A DNA stretch of 33,548 nt from NCBI GenBank assembly GCA_947378845.1, contig CANCLQ010000015.1:1-33548 (forward strand), given 5' to 3'. The position numbers and the translations under genes were made by a program. Shown here in pieces: positions 24,129 to 32,974 of the stretch. The stretch is from Opitutia bacterium (GTDB lineage Bacteria; Verrucomicrobiota; Verrucomicrobiia; Opitutales; UBA953). Each line of letters starts with the position of its first letter. Positions within the stretch are counted from its first letter, which is position 1. A model generated the notes under the pieces. That model was not told the origin of the DNA, ran no database searches, and saw nothing but the letters and a program-made list of their open reading frames with translations.

Positions 24129-24986
24129 TTATTTCTTGGCAGGAGTAGCTGTCTTGGAGTCAGTCTTTTCATCCAAGCTCTTCTTCTCTTCGTCGCTCAA
24201 GAGCGTATAGAGTTTAGCTTCGGCGGTTTGGATATTGAATTCGACGGGGACTTCAAAACCGCGGGATTTCTTAAATTCTTCGAGGCTTTTGTTAACTTCG
24301 CTTTGCGTGTTGCGAATGGCTTCCTCGACTTTCTTCTTATCTTCGTCCTTGGTGTAGCGGGGCTGGGCTTCGATCAGGCCTTGAAGGGCTCGCTTGGTTT
24401 CGAGGATGCGACCGACTTGGACTTTAAAGGTTTCTACTTCGCCAGCGCCGCTGACGGTATCGCGAACTAAGAACTTTTTATCTTCTGGGCCCTTAACAAT
24501 GCTTTCGGCCTTAAAGTCTTTGGCGGCAGCAAGCTTGATGTATTCGTCATTAGTTAATGCCGTTAAAACGCGAACGCGGGTGGGGACGACCAAGTATTGG
24601 CGGGATAAGTCGAAGTTGTAAGTCTTCGCCATCGAGGCATTGTTTTCTTGGAGCTTGGCTACTTTGGCTTGGAGTTCGTTGCCGCGGGCTTCTTTCTCGG
24701 GGGTCGTTAACGCGAGGTCGGCAAGCTGCTTAGTGAGCGCCGCATCCTTTTGTTGGTCGGAAATTAATTGGGTGTCGCGTTCGAACGAGGCCCACTCTTC
24801 GGGCGAAGAAATCGTTTTAACGAGAATGAAGCGTTTTCCATCGAGATCTAAAATCTCGAGTTGAATGGATTGAGCCTTTTCGTCGGCTGGTGCCGCCGCT
24901 GGTGCTTTATCGGCCGCCTTGGTTTCAGTCGCCGCTTGGCTGGTCGCGGCGATGAGTAATGACGCTAATAGAGAGAGGGTCTTCAT
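24129..24986 (-). CDS. exported protein of unknown function, paralogue of the downstream gene
   Basis: Protein of 285 aa from the ATG at 24986, where MKTLSLLASLLIAATSQA gives a textbook signal peptide. The open frame continues 22 codons further upstream, but those residues are Arg/Cys-rich and would bury the signal. The mature part starts with an Ala/Lys/Asp-rich linker, then a charged alpha/beta domain and a long helical segment rich in Lys and Glu (about 165-240). The tail ends KTATPAKK. It shares the NDE-x-I and FK-x(2)-SI blocks with the next gene. No catalytic motif is seen. A role in the periplasm is inferred from the signal only. Confidence 0.75.
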   Translation of the reverse strand: MKTLSLLASLLIAATSQAATETKAADKAPAAAPADEKAQSIQLEILDLDGKRFILVKTISSPEEWASFERDTQLISDQQKDAALTKQLADLALTTPEKEARGNELQAKVAKLQENNASMAKTYNFDLSRQYLVVPTRVRVLTALTNDEYIKLAAAKDFKAESIVKGPEDKKFLVRDTVSGAGEVETFKVQVGRILETKRALQGLIEAQPRYTKDEDKKKVEEAIRNTQSEVNKSLEEFKKSRGFEVPVEFNIQTAEAKLYTLLSDEEKKSLDEKTDSKTATPAKK

Positions 24987-25057
24987 GGGCATGCTTATAC
25001 AAGGGGTAAGAGGTTCGACAGTAGAGAGTCGAAAACGCCTACACCAGCCCAAATGGC

Positions 25058-25873
25058 TTATTTTTGGGGTTTTTCTGGCGGTACGAGGGCCCGGCGCATT
25101 ACCGACTCTAGGTCGATCGATTCCGCCTGCCTTTGGAGCTGTTCATCGGCCAAGACAGCCCGGACTTTCTGGTTCTCAAATAAGCCACTTAAGTCTTTGT
25201 TATTCAACAACTCACGAACTTTTTTATCCTCTAATGCCTGGTAAAGAGACGGGTGAGTTGAAAGGGCCCTAATCTCGGGTGCCGCGATGAGCCGCTTTTG
25301 GGCGGCCGGGTCACCCATGATTGTTTTTAAGAGTATGATTTGGTTTTTTTGGCGGTTGGGCAGGGGGGACCAATCCTTGATCCACCCAGCGTAGGGCAAC
25401 TCGGCTAGTTCATCGCGGGCGGCGACGCTCCAGTGGGCCGCGCCGGGCTTTGGCGATGAGACGAGACCTATGATGGCGGCCGTCGAGCAGAGGGCGATTA
25501 CGAGGACGCTAAAATAGAGTAGGCCAGTCCAGCAGCCGACCATCGCGCCCATCACTGGGCTTTCCGCTTCATCGGCACCCGCCGGTTTTTTGCCAAGCCA
25601 ACTAATGATGCCGTACACGCTGAGCCCAGTGAAGCAGGTAAGCAGTGTGATGCCGGTGACGCCGCGTAGGAGCCAGGGAAAGGATGTGCCGTGGAGCAAC
25701 GAGTGGCCGAGGTCTTTGCCGAGCGTCCACCCGATGAATAAGCCGATGGTCAAAGCAAAGGGTCCGGCGAGTTGACGCATCGGGCCGCGCTTGTAGCCGC
25801 GCCAAGCTCCGCGTCCCATCAGGAAAATTAAGATGATGCCTGCAACCCAGATGCTCGTAGAAAAATTGTTCAT
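25058..25873 (-). CDS. CvpA-like inner-membrane protein
   Basis: A 271-aa protein with four predicted membrane helices in the first 150 residues (about 8-25, 38-55, 66-90 and 108-135) and a charged C-terminal domain of about 110 residues. The layout and the early GRGAWRGYKRGPMRQLAGPFAL segment, with arginines flanking the second helix, resemble the CvpA/colicin V production family, whose cellular function is unclear beyond envelope homeostasis. The soluble tail is longer than in E. coli CvpA (162 aa). It starts 3 bp after the kinase stop codon, so it is translationally linked to it. Confidence 0.65.
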   Translation of the reverse strand: MNNFSTSIWVAGIILIFLMGRGAWRGYKRGPMRQLAGPFALTIGLFIGWTLGKDLGHSLLHGTSFPWLLRGVTGITLLTCFTGLSVYGIISWLGKKPAGADEAESPVMGAMVGCWTGLLYFSVLVIALCSTAAIIGLVSSPKPGAAHWSVAARDELAELPYAGWIKDWSPLPNRQKNQIILLKTIMGDPAAQKRLIAAPEIRALSTHPSLYQALEDKKVRELLNNKDLSGLFENQKVRAVLADEQLQRQAESIDLESVMRRALVPPEKPQK

Positions 25874-25876
25874 AGG

Positions 25877-26983
25877 TTAAATGGTGCGAACGAGTTCCCG
25901 AATTTCTTTTTCCTGTTTCTCGATTGTTTCCGCTAACCTAAATTGTGCCTGAGCGCGGTACAAGTTTTGTCCAGGCTTTCTAACTTTAAAATAACGATCT
26001 CCGGCCAAGTGATCTGTTAAAAAGCGTAGTCCCAACTCGAGCGTCATTCCTAAAATAGCTTCGTAATAGAAATTTTCGCTACCGCGGTTCTGCATTTGGG
26101 AGACCTCGATTTTATACCCATCAATAAAGGCTTTTAATAACTCTAGATCGAGGCCGACGTCGCCGAGATTAGCCGGGTCTTCGCCCGCGGGATTGCACAG
26201 CGAGCGAGCGGCGTCGCCGAAGTCATGTTCGCGCAATCCAGGCTGCACGGTGTCTAAATCAATCAACCCAACGCCACGACCTGTTTCATTATCAATCATC
26301 ACGTTGCCTGCCTTTGGATCGCCGTGACTGATGCTGAGTTTTAATTTACCCTTAGCGAGTGCGTCTGACAGAGCGAGGAGCGACCCCTTACGCGCAACGA
26401 TGAATTCCTTGGCTATTTGGGCGCTCGGCAAAATTTTTAACATCGCTTGGGCACTTGGCTGCTGAAGGACCGCTTCAAAGTTAGCCCAGTATTGTGGGGC
26501 TTGATGAAATCCTGGGAGCGCTAATTTAAACTGAGTTGTCGGCAGGGGTTCGACAGTGCGATGAAAGTGTCCGAGCACTAGGCCAACCTCAAATGCATGC
26601 GCTAGACTTTGCACGCTCTCATAGGTTTGGGCTCCAGGAATAAAAGTCAGCGCACGCCAAATATCGCCTTCGGGTTCAGCAATAAAATCTGCACCTTTTT
26701 TAGTTTTAATAATTTCAGGAAATTTCCAGGCACGATCGGCTTGGGCGGCGTTAGCTGAAAGTGATTTCTGCAAGTGCTCCGATAGCTCACGCAGGTTATG
26801 CATGATAATTGCAGGCTCAGGAAAAATTTTTCGCCGGATTTTTTGGATGATGGCCGGCTGTTCGTTTCGACCATCGCGAAAGATCGCTAAATATGTGTCG
26901 TTGATATTGCCCGCACCAAAAGGACGCACGGCGACAGGCTGCCCAGGCAGGCTAAACTCGCTGGCGATAAGGTCTGCACGCAT
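25877..26983 (-). CDS. NahK-like sugar 1-kinase / phosphotransferase (APH fold)
   Basis: Protein of 368 aa with the aminoglycoside-phosphotransferase fold, most like bifidobacterial N-acetylhexosamine 1-kinase (359 aa). Shared blocks are FGAGNINDTYL (22-32), IIQKIRRKIFPEPAIIMHNL (45-64), the catalytic loop SHGDPKAGN (219-227, Asp222), metal-binding LIDLDTVQPG (240-249) and the C-terminal LRFLTDHLAGDRYF. NahK phosphorylates GlcNAc/GalNAc at C1 in amino-sugar salvage; the substrate here is unproven. I place the start at 26983: the frame opens to 27097, but that start falls inside a tRNA gene and adds a Lys/Pro-rich stretch outside the family. It heads the operon with the CvpA-like gene. Confidence 0.82.
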   Translation of the reverse strand: MRADLIASEFSLPGQPVAVRPFGAGNINDTYLAIFRDGRNEQPAIIQKIRRKIFPEPAIIMHNLRELSEHLQKSLSANAAQADRAWKFPEIIKTKKGADFIAEPEGDIWRALTFIPGAQTYESVQSLAHAFEVGLVLGHFHRTVEPLPTTQFKLALPGFHQAPQYWANFEAVLQQPSAQAMLKILPSAQIAKEFIVARKGSLLALSDALAKGKLKLSISHGDPKAGNVMIDNETGRGVGLIDLDTVQPGLREHDFGDAARSLCNPAGEDPANLGDVGLDLELLKAFIDGYKIEVSQMQNRGSENFYYEAILGMTLELGLRFLTDHLAGDRYFKVRKPGQNLYRAQAQFRLAETIEKQEKEIRELVRTI

Positions 26984-27092
26984 GGGCTTAATGGGTAATT
27001 TGGACTGATTTAATTGGCTGGCGAGGGCTTTTCCATGAGGCCAAGGCTTGATTTTAATTTTCGGGTGTTCATGTTCAACTGTCCTCTGCGAC

Positions 27093-27168
27093 GCCACCTT
27101 AGCTCAGCTGGTAGAGCATCTCATTCGTAATGAGAATGTCGCCGGTTCAAATCCGGCAGGTGGCTCCA
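27093..27168 (+). tRNA. tRNA-Thr (anticodon CGT)
   Basis: Complete cloverleaf: acceptor GCCACCT/AGGTGGC, D-arm GCTC/GAGC, anticodon stem TCTCA/TGAGA with loop TTCGTAA (anticodon CGT at 27126-27128, reading ACG), and T-arm GCCGG-TTCAAAT-CCGGC. The 3' CCA is encoded (27166-27168). Length 76 nt. It lies 59 bp upstream of folE2. Confidence 0.98.
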
Positions 27169-27227
27169 GCGCAGAGGCAACTTCTCGGTCCGCTTGCTAA
27201 AATGGACCTTTCGCCTTCCTTCTAACC

Positions 27228-28190
27228 ATGTCACCTCGAGCCGACAAACCCGCCAGCAGCCGCGACCTCTCGCGACGCTACGACCGGAATTTCCGTGCCG
27301 ATGATGCATACCGCGCGACCTTGCCCGATATGCAGAATAAAGATGCTTCGCAGATTCAAGGCGCCAACGTTCCCATTCAGCACGTAGGTATTTCAGGTTT
27401 TCGTTTGCCGATGTTGGTTGCCGCACGCGATGGTAAGCCTTTGCCCCTCGAGTGCACTATCACGGGCTCCGTATCACTCGCCGCAGATCGCAAGGGTATC
27501 AACATGTCGCGCATCATGCGCACCTTTTATGAGTTCAAGGACCGCGTCCTGTCTCATGAATTACTCGAAGAAATTTTACTGCGTTATAAGAAGGATCTCG
27601 AATGTAGCCGTGCACGTATCATGGTGGAGTTTCGTTACCCCATCATGCAAAAGTCGCTGCGCTCAGGCCTCGAGGGCTGGCAATATTACCGCGCTATACT
27701 TGAAGGAACCATCGACGATTTAGACCGCGTCCGCCGCTACGTACATTTTGATTTTGTTTATTCTTCGGCCTGTCCTTGTTCGGCTGAATTAACGGAACAC
27801 GCACGCGAAGAGCGCGAAGTTTACGGTATCCCGCATTCACAGCGCTCAAAAGCCCGCGTGGTCGCCGAAATTTCCCCTAGTAAGCATTTATATATCGAAG
27901 ATATGCAAGAGCTCTGCTTGGGCGCGTTGCACACCGAAACACAAGTCATGGTGAAGCGCGAAGATGAACAAGCATTCGCCGAACTCAACGGCGCCTATTC
28001 CAAGTTTGTCGAAGATGCGGCCCGCTTAGTTTACGAGCAATTTGACCACGATGCTCGCGTACGCGACTTCGTTATCGCCTGCTCGCACTTAGAGTCGCTG
28101 CACTCGCATGATGCAGTTTCGGTCATCAACAAAGGCATGCCCAGTGGCCTTTCGGCAGATTTCAGTCAGTTCAGAGACCTGATTTGCTAA
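27228..28190 (+). CDS. folE2: GTP cyclohydrolase FolE2 (type IB)
   Basis: Converts GTP to 7,8-dihydroneopterin triphosphate, the first step of tetrahydrofolate (and queuosine precursor) synthesis. This is the FolE2 (DUF198) type, unrelated in fold detail to classical FolE and able to use metals other than zinc. Diagnostic features are HVGISGFRLPM (52-62), SVSLAADRKGINMSRIMR (81-98) and SSACPCSAELTEHA (179-192), whose cysteines include the catalytic one. The length of 320 aa is at the long end. FolE2 is Zur-controlled in several bacteria, but I see no clear Zur site upstream. The gene is flanked closely by two tRNA genes. Confidence 0.95.
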   Translation: MSPRADKPASSRDLSRRYDRNFRADDAYRATLPDMQNKDASQIQGANVPIQHVGISGFRLPMLVAARDGKPLPLECTITGSVSLAADRKGINMSRIMRTFYEFKDRVLSHELLEEILLRYKKDLECSRARIMVEFRYPIMQKSLRSGLEGWQYYRAILEGTIDDLDRVRRYVHFDFVYSSACPCSAELTEHAREEREVYGIPHSQRSKARVVAEISPSKHLYIEDMQELCLGALHTETQVMVKREDEQAFAELNGAYSKFVEDAARLVYEQFDHDARVRDFVIACSHLESLHSHDAVSVINKGMPSGLSADFSQFRDLIC

Positions 28191-28240
28191 CGCTCTGACG
28201 GCTTGCCCATTTCCTGGCAGCCGCCTAAGTTGGCTGTCAT

Positions 28241-28318
28241 GAGGGGGTAGCTCAGTTGGATTAGAGCAGCAGCCTTCTAAGCTGCGGGTCGCGGGTTCGA
28301 GTCCCGCCCTCCTCACCA
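28241..28318 (+). tRNA. tRNA-Arg (anticodon TCT)
   Basis: Complete cloverleaf: acceptor GAGGGGG/CCTCCTC (one G-U), D-arm GCTC/GAGC, anticodon stem GCAGC/GCTGC with loop CTTCTAA (anticodon TCT at 28276-28278, reading AGA), and T-arm GCGGG-TTCGAGT-CCCGC. Encoded CCA at 28316-28318. Length 78 nt. It lies 50 bp after folE2. Confidence 0.98.
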
Positions 28319-28381
28319 CTTTATTAAGGAATTAAATCTCTCGGGCTTGCTCGAAGGGCCGTGGCTTAGCATAAACTCGTC

Positions 28382-29272
28382 ATGCAAATCCATGTGGCTC
28401 GCCAATCATCGCAACTGGGTGTTTTTAGCGCGGAGGAAGTCGCTCAAGGTTTAGCCAGCGGCAGGTTTCTGCCGACTGATCTCGCTTGGAGAACGGGTAT
28501 GCCAACGTGGATTGCATTGGCCGAGTGGCCTGAATTCCAAGTCGCTTCATCACAGACTGTCGGGGCGGCTGACTTCCAACAGTCACACTCGATAACTGTA
28601 CCGTGGGAGTTAGGTCGCTCGCTGCAATCTTACTGGGCAACCATCAAAGGTGCGATTGTTTCGCCAGTCCAAACCTTGGCCTCAGGTAAATATTCTTTCG
28701 GCGATTATATTTTATTTTCCTACATCACGGTTTTGCTGACTTTGCCATTCACGATTTTCGCCCAAGTCCAATCGGTTGATTTTAATGCACAGGCAGCCGA
28801 TTTTTTCCGCAGCTTTAATTTAGATGAATTCAATACAGCGGCCGATAATCTATTGGCTCAGCCAGTATTGCCCCTGTGGGCGCGTGTAAGCTCAGGCCTT
28901 TTTTACGCCGCCATCTACCCCTTCGCGATTGCGGTTTGGGGCTTCATTCAGTGGATCGGCCTTCGCCTGCTTCGTCAGTCGGTGACTATTGAGCGCTCGA
29001 TTGTGGCGACGATGATTGGTGCCTCGATTTCTAATTTAATTATCGCGCCGCTGATGCTTCTGTCGGGCGAATTCGTTGTCTACCTTATCCTGGTTTTCGC
29101 TACGATGATTCCACTCATCGTTTTATCATGTCGAGCGGCAGGTACGGTGATGCGAATCAAGCCTTGGGTTATTTTCGGAGCGTGGATGTTGCTAGGAGCT
29201 ATTTCTTGCGGTTGCTGCTGCTGTTTTGCCTTCGTTCTCGGAATGCTCGGTAAACTCGCTGGCGTACAGTGA
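28382..29272 (+). CDS. GYF_2 (DUF4339) plus Yip1-like membrane protein
   Basis: A 296-aa protein. Residues 2-55 form a GYF_2/DUF4339 domain (GVFSAEEVAQGLASGRFLPT then DLAWRTGMPTWIAL), a small predicted peptide-binding module. Residues about 105-290 form a Yip1-like bundle of five hydrophobic helices. The final helix holds an odd run of cysteines (SCGCCCCF, about 279-286), which might bind metal or be acylated, though this is speculative. First gene of a tightly coupled trio: its TGA overlaps the GTG start of the next gene. The role is unknown. Such proteins are common in Planctomycetes and Verrucomicrobia. Confidence 0.8.
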   Translation: MQIHVARQSSQLGVFSAEEVAQGLASGRFLPTDLAWRTGMPTWIALAEWPEFQVASSQTVGAADFQQSHSITVPWELGRSLQSYWATIKGAIVSPVQTLASGKYSFGDYILFSYITVLLTLPFTIFAQVQSVDFNAQAADFFRSFNLDEFNTAADNLLAQPVLPLWARVSSGLFYAAIYPFAIAVWGFIQWIGLRLLRQSVTIERSIVATMIGASISNLIIAPLMLLSGEFVVYLILVFATMIPLIVLSCRAAGTVMRIKPWVIFGAWMLLGAISCGCCCCFAFVLGMLGKLAGVQ

Positions 29273-29694
29273 TAAGTATTACACGCAGGCCGTCTTTCCC
29301 TGGTGAATGGAATCACGAGTTGATTTGGCCTTTAGCGTTTCTTGGATCCGTCGCCGGAGCTTTTGGATTTTTTTATCTCGGACTCGAAACCCCCGGTTGT
29401 ATTTTTCATGGACTCACCCACTTGCCCTGTCTCGGTTGCGGTGGCACGCGTTGCGTACGGGCTTTGGTCCATTTTGATTTTGGATCTGCATTTAAATTTC
29501 ACCCCGCATTTTTCGCGGTCACCGTGTTTGCCGTACTCTGGTCGATTTATTCTATAATCTTCTGGCTGCGACGCGATACACTGCGTCTTCGGTTTTCAAT
29601 TAAAGAGGATCAACGCAACAAGCTCACTCTACTCGCCATTATTTTCGTCGGCTTGCATTGGGCTTGGCAGTGTTATTATCTGTCGCGCGTATGA
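29269..29694 (+). CDS. DUF2752 membrane protein
   Basis: A 141-aa membrane protein of the DUF2752 family with three hydrophobic helices (about 20-38, 75-100 and 116-135). The conserved cysteine motif CLGCGGTRCVRAL, preceded by PGCIFHGLTHLP, is the family hallmark. The cysteines suggest metal or redox chemistry, but no function is established. It starts at GTG 29269, overlapping the previous stop by 4 bp (GTGA), and ends with an ATGA overlap into the nuclease gene, so the three proteins are probably made together. Confidence 0.85.
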   Translation: MISITRRPSFPGEWNHELIWPLAFLGSVAGAFGFFYLGLETPGCIFHGLTHLPCLGCGGTRCVRALVHFDFGSAFKFHPAFFAVTVFAVLWSIYSIIFWLRRDTLRLRFSIKEDQRNKLTLLAIIFVGLHWAWQCYYLSRV

Positions 29695-30638
29695 TTAGTC
29701 GCCTCCTCAAATTCCTTTTTTGGATTGGGCTGCTTATCACGAGTGCGGCCTTAGTGTTGGTGGCGTATTATTTATGGAGTGACCGACCGCAGAAGATGGC
29801 GGTCGAGCAAAGGGTGCTCAATGTTGTCGATATCGTGCGGGAGGATGGCACTACGCCCGACCCCGTCATTGGCTTGCTCGATAAAGTAGCCGACAAGACG
29901 CAGGTTATTAAGGGCGATGTCGTCGTCGCACCTGCACCCGACGCTCAAGCGGTCGCTCCGTATGGTTTGCCTGTCGATCGATGTGGTCTAAAAATTTTAG
30001 TGAATCGCGGTTACACGGTAGGTTACGACGATTCGTTGCCCTCCGCTCGCTGGTCGTCCTATCGGGCGTTTCCTTATCGTGATGTGCGTCTGCCTCGTCC
30101 GTCAGGATTTTTTGTCGATAAGCGCACGCAGGCTAAAGTGGCGACGGCGGAGTATGTGCATTCAGGTTATGATCGCGGACACCTCGCACCGAATTATGCC
30201 ATCTCGGTTTGCTACGGCGAAGAAGCGCAGCGCGAAACTTTTCTACTTTCTAATATTGTTCCGCAATTACATGCAATGAATGCAGGAATCTGGAAAGACC
30301 TCGAGCTGCGTATCATGAAACGCTACGTCGAGCGTTACGGCGAAGTCTGGGTGCAGGTTGGTCCCGTTTTGAAAAATCCGCCCGACAGCAAAGTCGGTCG
30401 ATTGCCCGTGCCCGATGCATTCTGGATGGTGATTTCTGAGTACGAAGCCGAGGGGCACGGCATTCGAGCCATCGCTTATTTGATTCCGCACAATGCAATT
30501 TGGCGCGATCAAGATCTCACTCGCTACGTTGTTAGTGTGCGAAAAATCGAATCACTCACGGGCCTCGACTTCTTCCCGAAGCTGCCAGCTAAGACTCAGG
30601 ACTTGTTAGAATCTTCACCGGCGCCGCGCGCGTGGTGA
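29691..30638 (+). CDS. membrane-anchored DNA/RNA non-specific endonuclease (DRGH/ββα-metal)
   Basis: A 315-aa nuclease of the NucA/EndoG/Serratia type, which cuts DNA and RNA with one Mg2+. The catalytic motif DRGHLAP is at 161-167 (His164 general base), and the metal-binding Asn lies in the helix containing LLSNIVPQLHAMNAGIWKDLE (near 196-200). An N-terminal helix (about 5-26) makes it membrane-anchored or secreted, so the nuclease domain faces the periplasm. The ATG at 29691 is preferred over the GTG at 29658 because it forms an ATGA overlap with the DUF2752 stop. No immunity gene is visible, so nutrient or extracellular DNA degradation is as likely as a toxin role. Confidence 0.9.
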   Translation: MISRLLKFLFWIGLLITSAALVLVAYYLWSDRPQKMAVEQRVLNVVDIVREDGTTPDPVIGLLDKVADKTQVIKGDVVVAPAPDAQAVAPYGLPVDRCGLKILVNRGYTVGYDDSLPSARWSSYRAFPYRDVRLPRPSGFFVDKRTQAKVATAEYVHSGYDRGHLAPNYAISVCYGEEAQRETFLLSNIVPQLHAMNAGIWKDLELRIMKRYVERYGEVWVQVGPVLKNPPDSKVGRLPVPDAFWMVISEYEAEGHGIRAIAYLIPHNAIWRDQDLTRYVVSVRKIESLTGLDFFPKLPAKTQDLLESSPAPRAW

Positions 30639-30643
30639 AGATT
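30610..30643. repeat. inverted repeat spanning the convergent nuclease/prmB stop codons
   Basis: AATCTTCACC (30610-30619) and GGTGAAGATT (30634-30643) form a perfect 10-bp stem around a 14-nt GC-rich loop. The nuclease TGA (30636-30638) and the prmB TGA (30615-30617 on the complement) occupy mirrored positions in the arms. No U tract follows on either strand. It may act as a bidirectional 3'-end structure. Confidence 0.6.
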
Positions 30644-31565
30644 TAGAAGTTGAACCTAAATCGGCTGCGCGAATCAGAACAACGCAGTCGAGTCCGTCAT
30701 TTGTCATCAGCCAAGTCATCGGCATTTGAGGCCAAGCTTTTTCCATGGCACGACGAAGGCCGCCCACTTCGATGACAAGTATGCCTTCGGGATTCAAAAG
30801 TTTCTTAGCCTGCAGGAGGAGTTTGCGAATGACATCGAGACCATCTTTGCCTGACACCAGTGATTGCTTGGGCTCTTGTTTAAATTCGGCCGGCAAGCGC
30901 TTGTAAATTCCTTCAGGCTCGTAGGGCGGGTTGCTGATGATGAGGTCGAACTTCGGGCCGCTGAGCAGGGCCGTCATCGTATCGGTGCGATGAAGTTTTA
31001 TTCGCGACTGAAGTTTGTGCTCCTTAACGTTGATTGCGGCTACCTCGAGTGCTTCGGCGGAAAGATCAGTGGCATCGACTTTAGCTTTAGGAAAATGTTT
31101 CGCTAGTAAGACGGCGAGACAGCCCGAGCCCGTACAAATATCCGCAACGTGTTTGATGGAGGAAATTTTAGGCAGCCACTGTGGAATGACTTCGGGAATG
31201 AGTTCTACAAAGTATGAGCGCGGGATGATTACGCGTTGATCGACGTGAAAGCGAAGACCGCCGAGCCAAGCTTCGCCGACCAAATAAGCTGTGGGCGTGC
31301 GATCAAAGACGCGTTGCTCGAGTAGATTGAGAAAATCAGATTTCTCTTTTTCGCGCAGTGGACGCTCGAAGCAGTTTGGTAATTTTTCCCAGGCTAAGCC
31401 GGTCGCTTTGCCCATGAGAGTCAGCGACTCTTCTTGCTCGTTGATGAAGCCTTGTCCGTGCGCGACGCGGTTGGCCTTGAGTAGCCGATTGGCAAAATGC
31501 AGGCAGTCGCTACCCGTACGCAGTTTATCCGTTTGCGTGCGAGAAAGGCGCGACTTTGCGCTCAT
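30615..31565 (-). CDS. prmB: ribosomal protein uL3 glutamine methyltransferase PrmB (HemK family)
   Basis: SAM-dependent N5-glutamine methyltransferase. The 316-aa protein has the class I SAM fold with motif I DICTGSGCLA (142-151) and the Gln-binding NPPY (212-215). The approach segment YLVGEAWLGGLRFHVDQRVI (94-113), the IPRSYFVEL motif and the following EPKQSLVSGKDGLDVI favour PrmB, which modifies uL3, over PrmC, which modifies release factors. The distinction is a judgement by eye. The Arg-rich C terminus overlaps the convergent nuclease gene by 24 bp. It lies 17 bp after accC and probably shares its transcript. Confidence 0.85.
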   Translation of the reverse strand: MSAKSRLSRTQTDKLRTGSDCLHFANRLLKANRVAHGQGFINEQEESLTLMGKATGLAWEKLPNCFERPLREKEKSDFLNLLEQRVFDRTPTAYLVGEAWLGGLRFHVDQRVIIPRSYFVELIPEVIPQWLPKISSIKHVADICTGSGCLAVLLAKHFPKAKVDATDLSAEALEVAAINVKEHKLQSRIKLHRTDTMTALLSGPKFDLIISNPPYEPEGIYKRLPAEFKQEPKQSLVSGKDGLDVIRKLLLQAKKLLNPEGILVIEVGGLRRAMEKAWPQMPMTWLMTNDGLDCVVLIRAADLGSTSKSSPRARRR

Positions 31566-31582
31566 GACTTTGCTCCGCTTCC

Positions 31583-32959
<1,377 letters not shown>

Positions 32960-32974
32960 CGGATAATTCGGTGA

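Noticed and set aside
27121..27426. Minus-strand frame ending in a sequence like SHLPDLNRRHSHYE
   Set aside because: It is the antisense of tRNA-Thr plus the folE2 5' part, another common tRNA-derived artefact.
28089..28319. Minus-strand frame beginning with a sequence like VRRAGLEPATRSLEG
   Set aside because: This is the familiar false protein obtained by translating the antisense of a tRNA gene (tRNA-Arg here).
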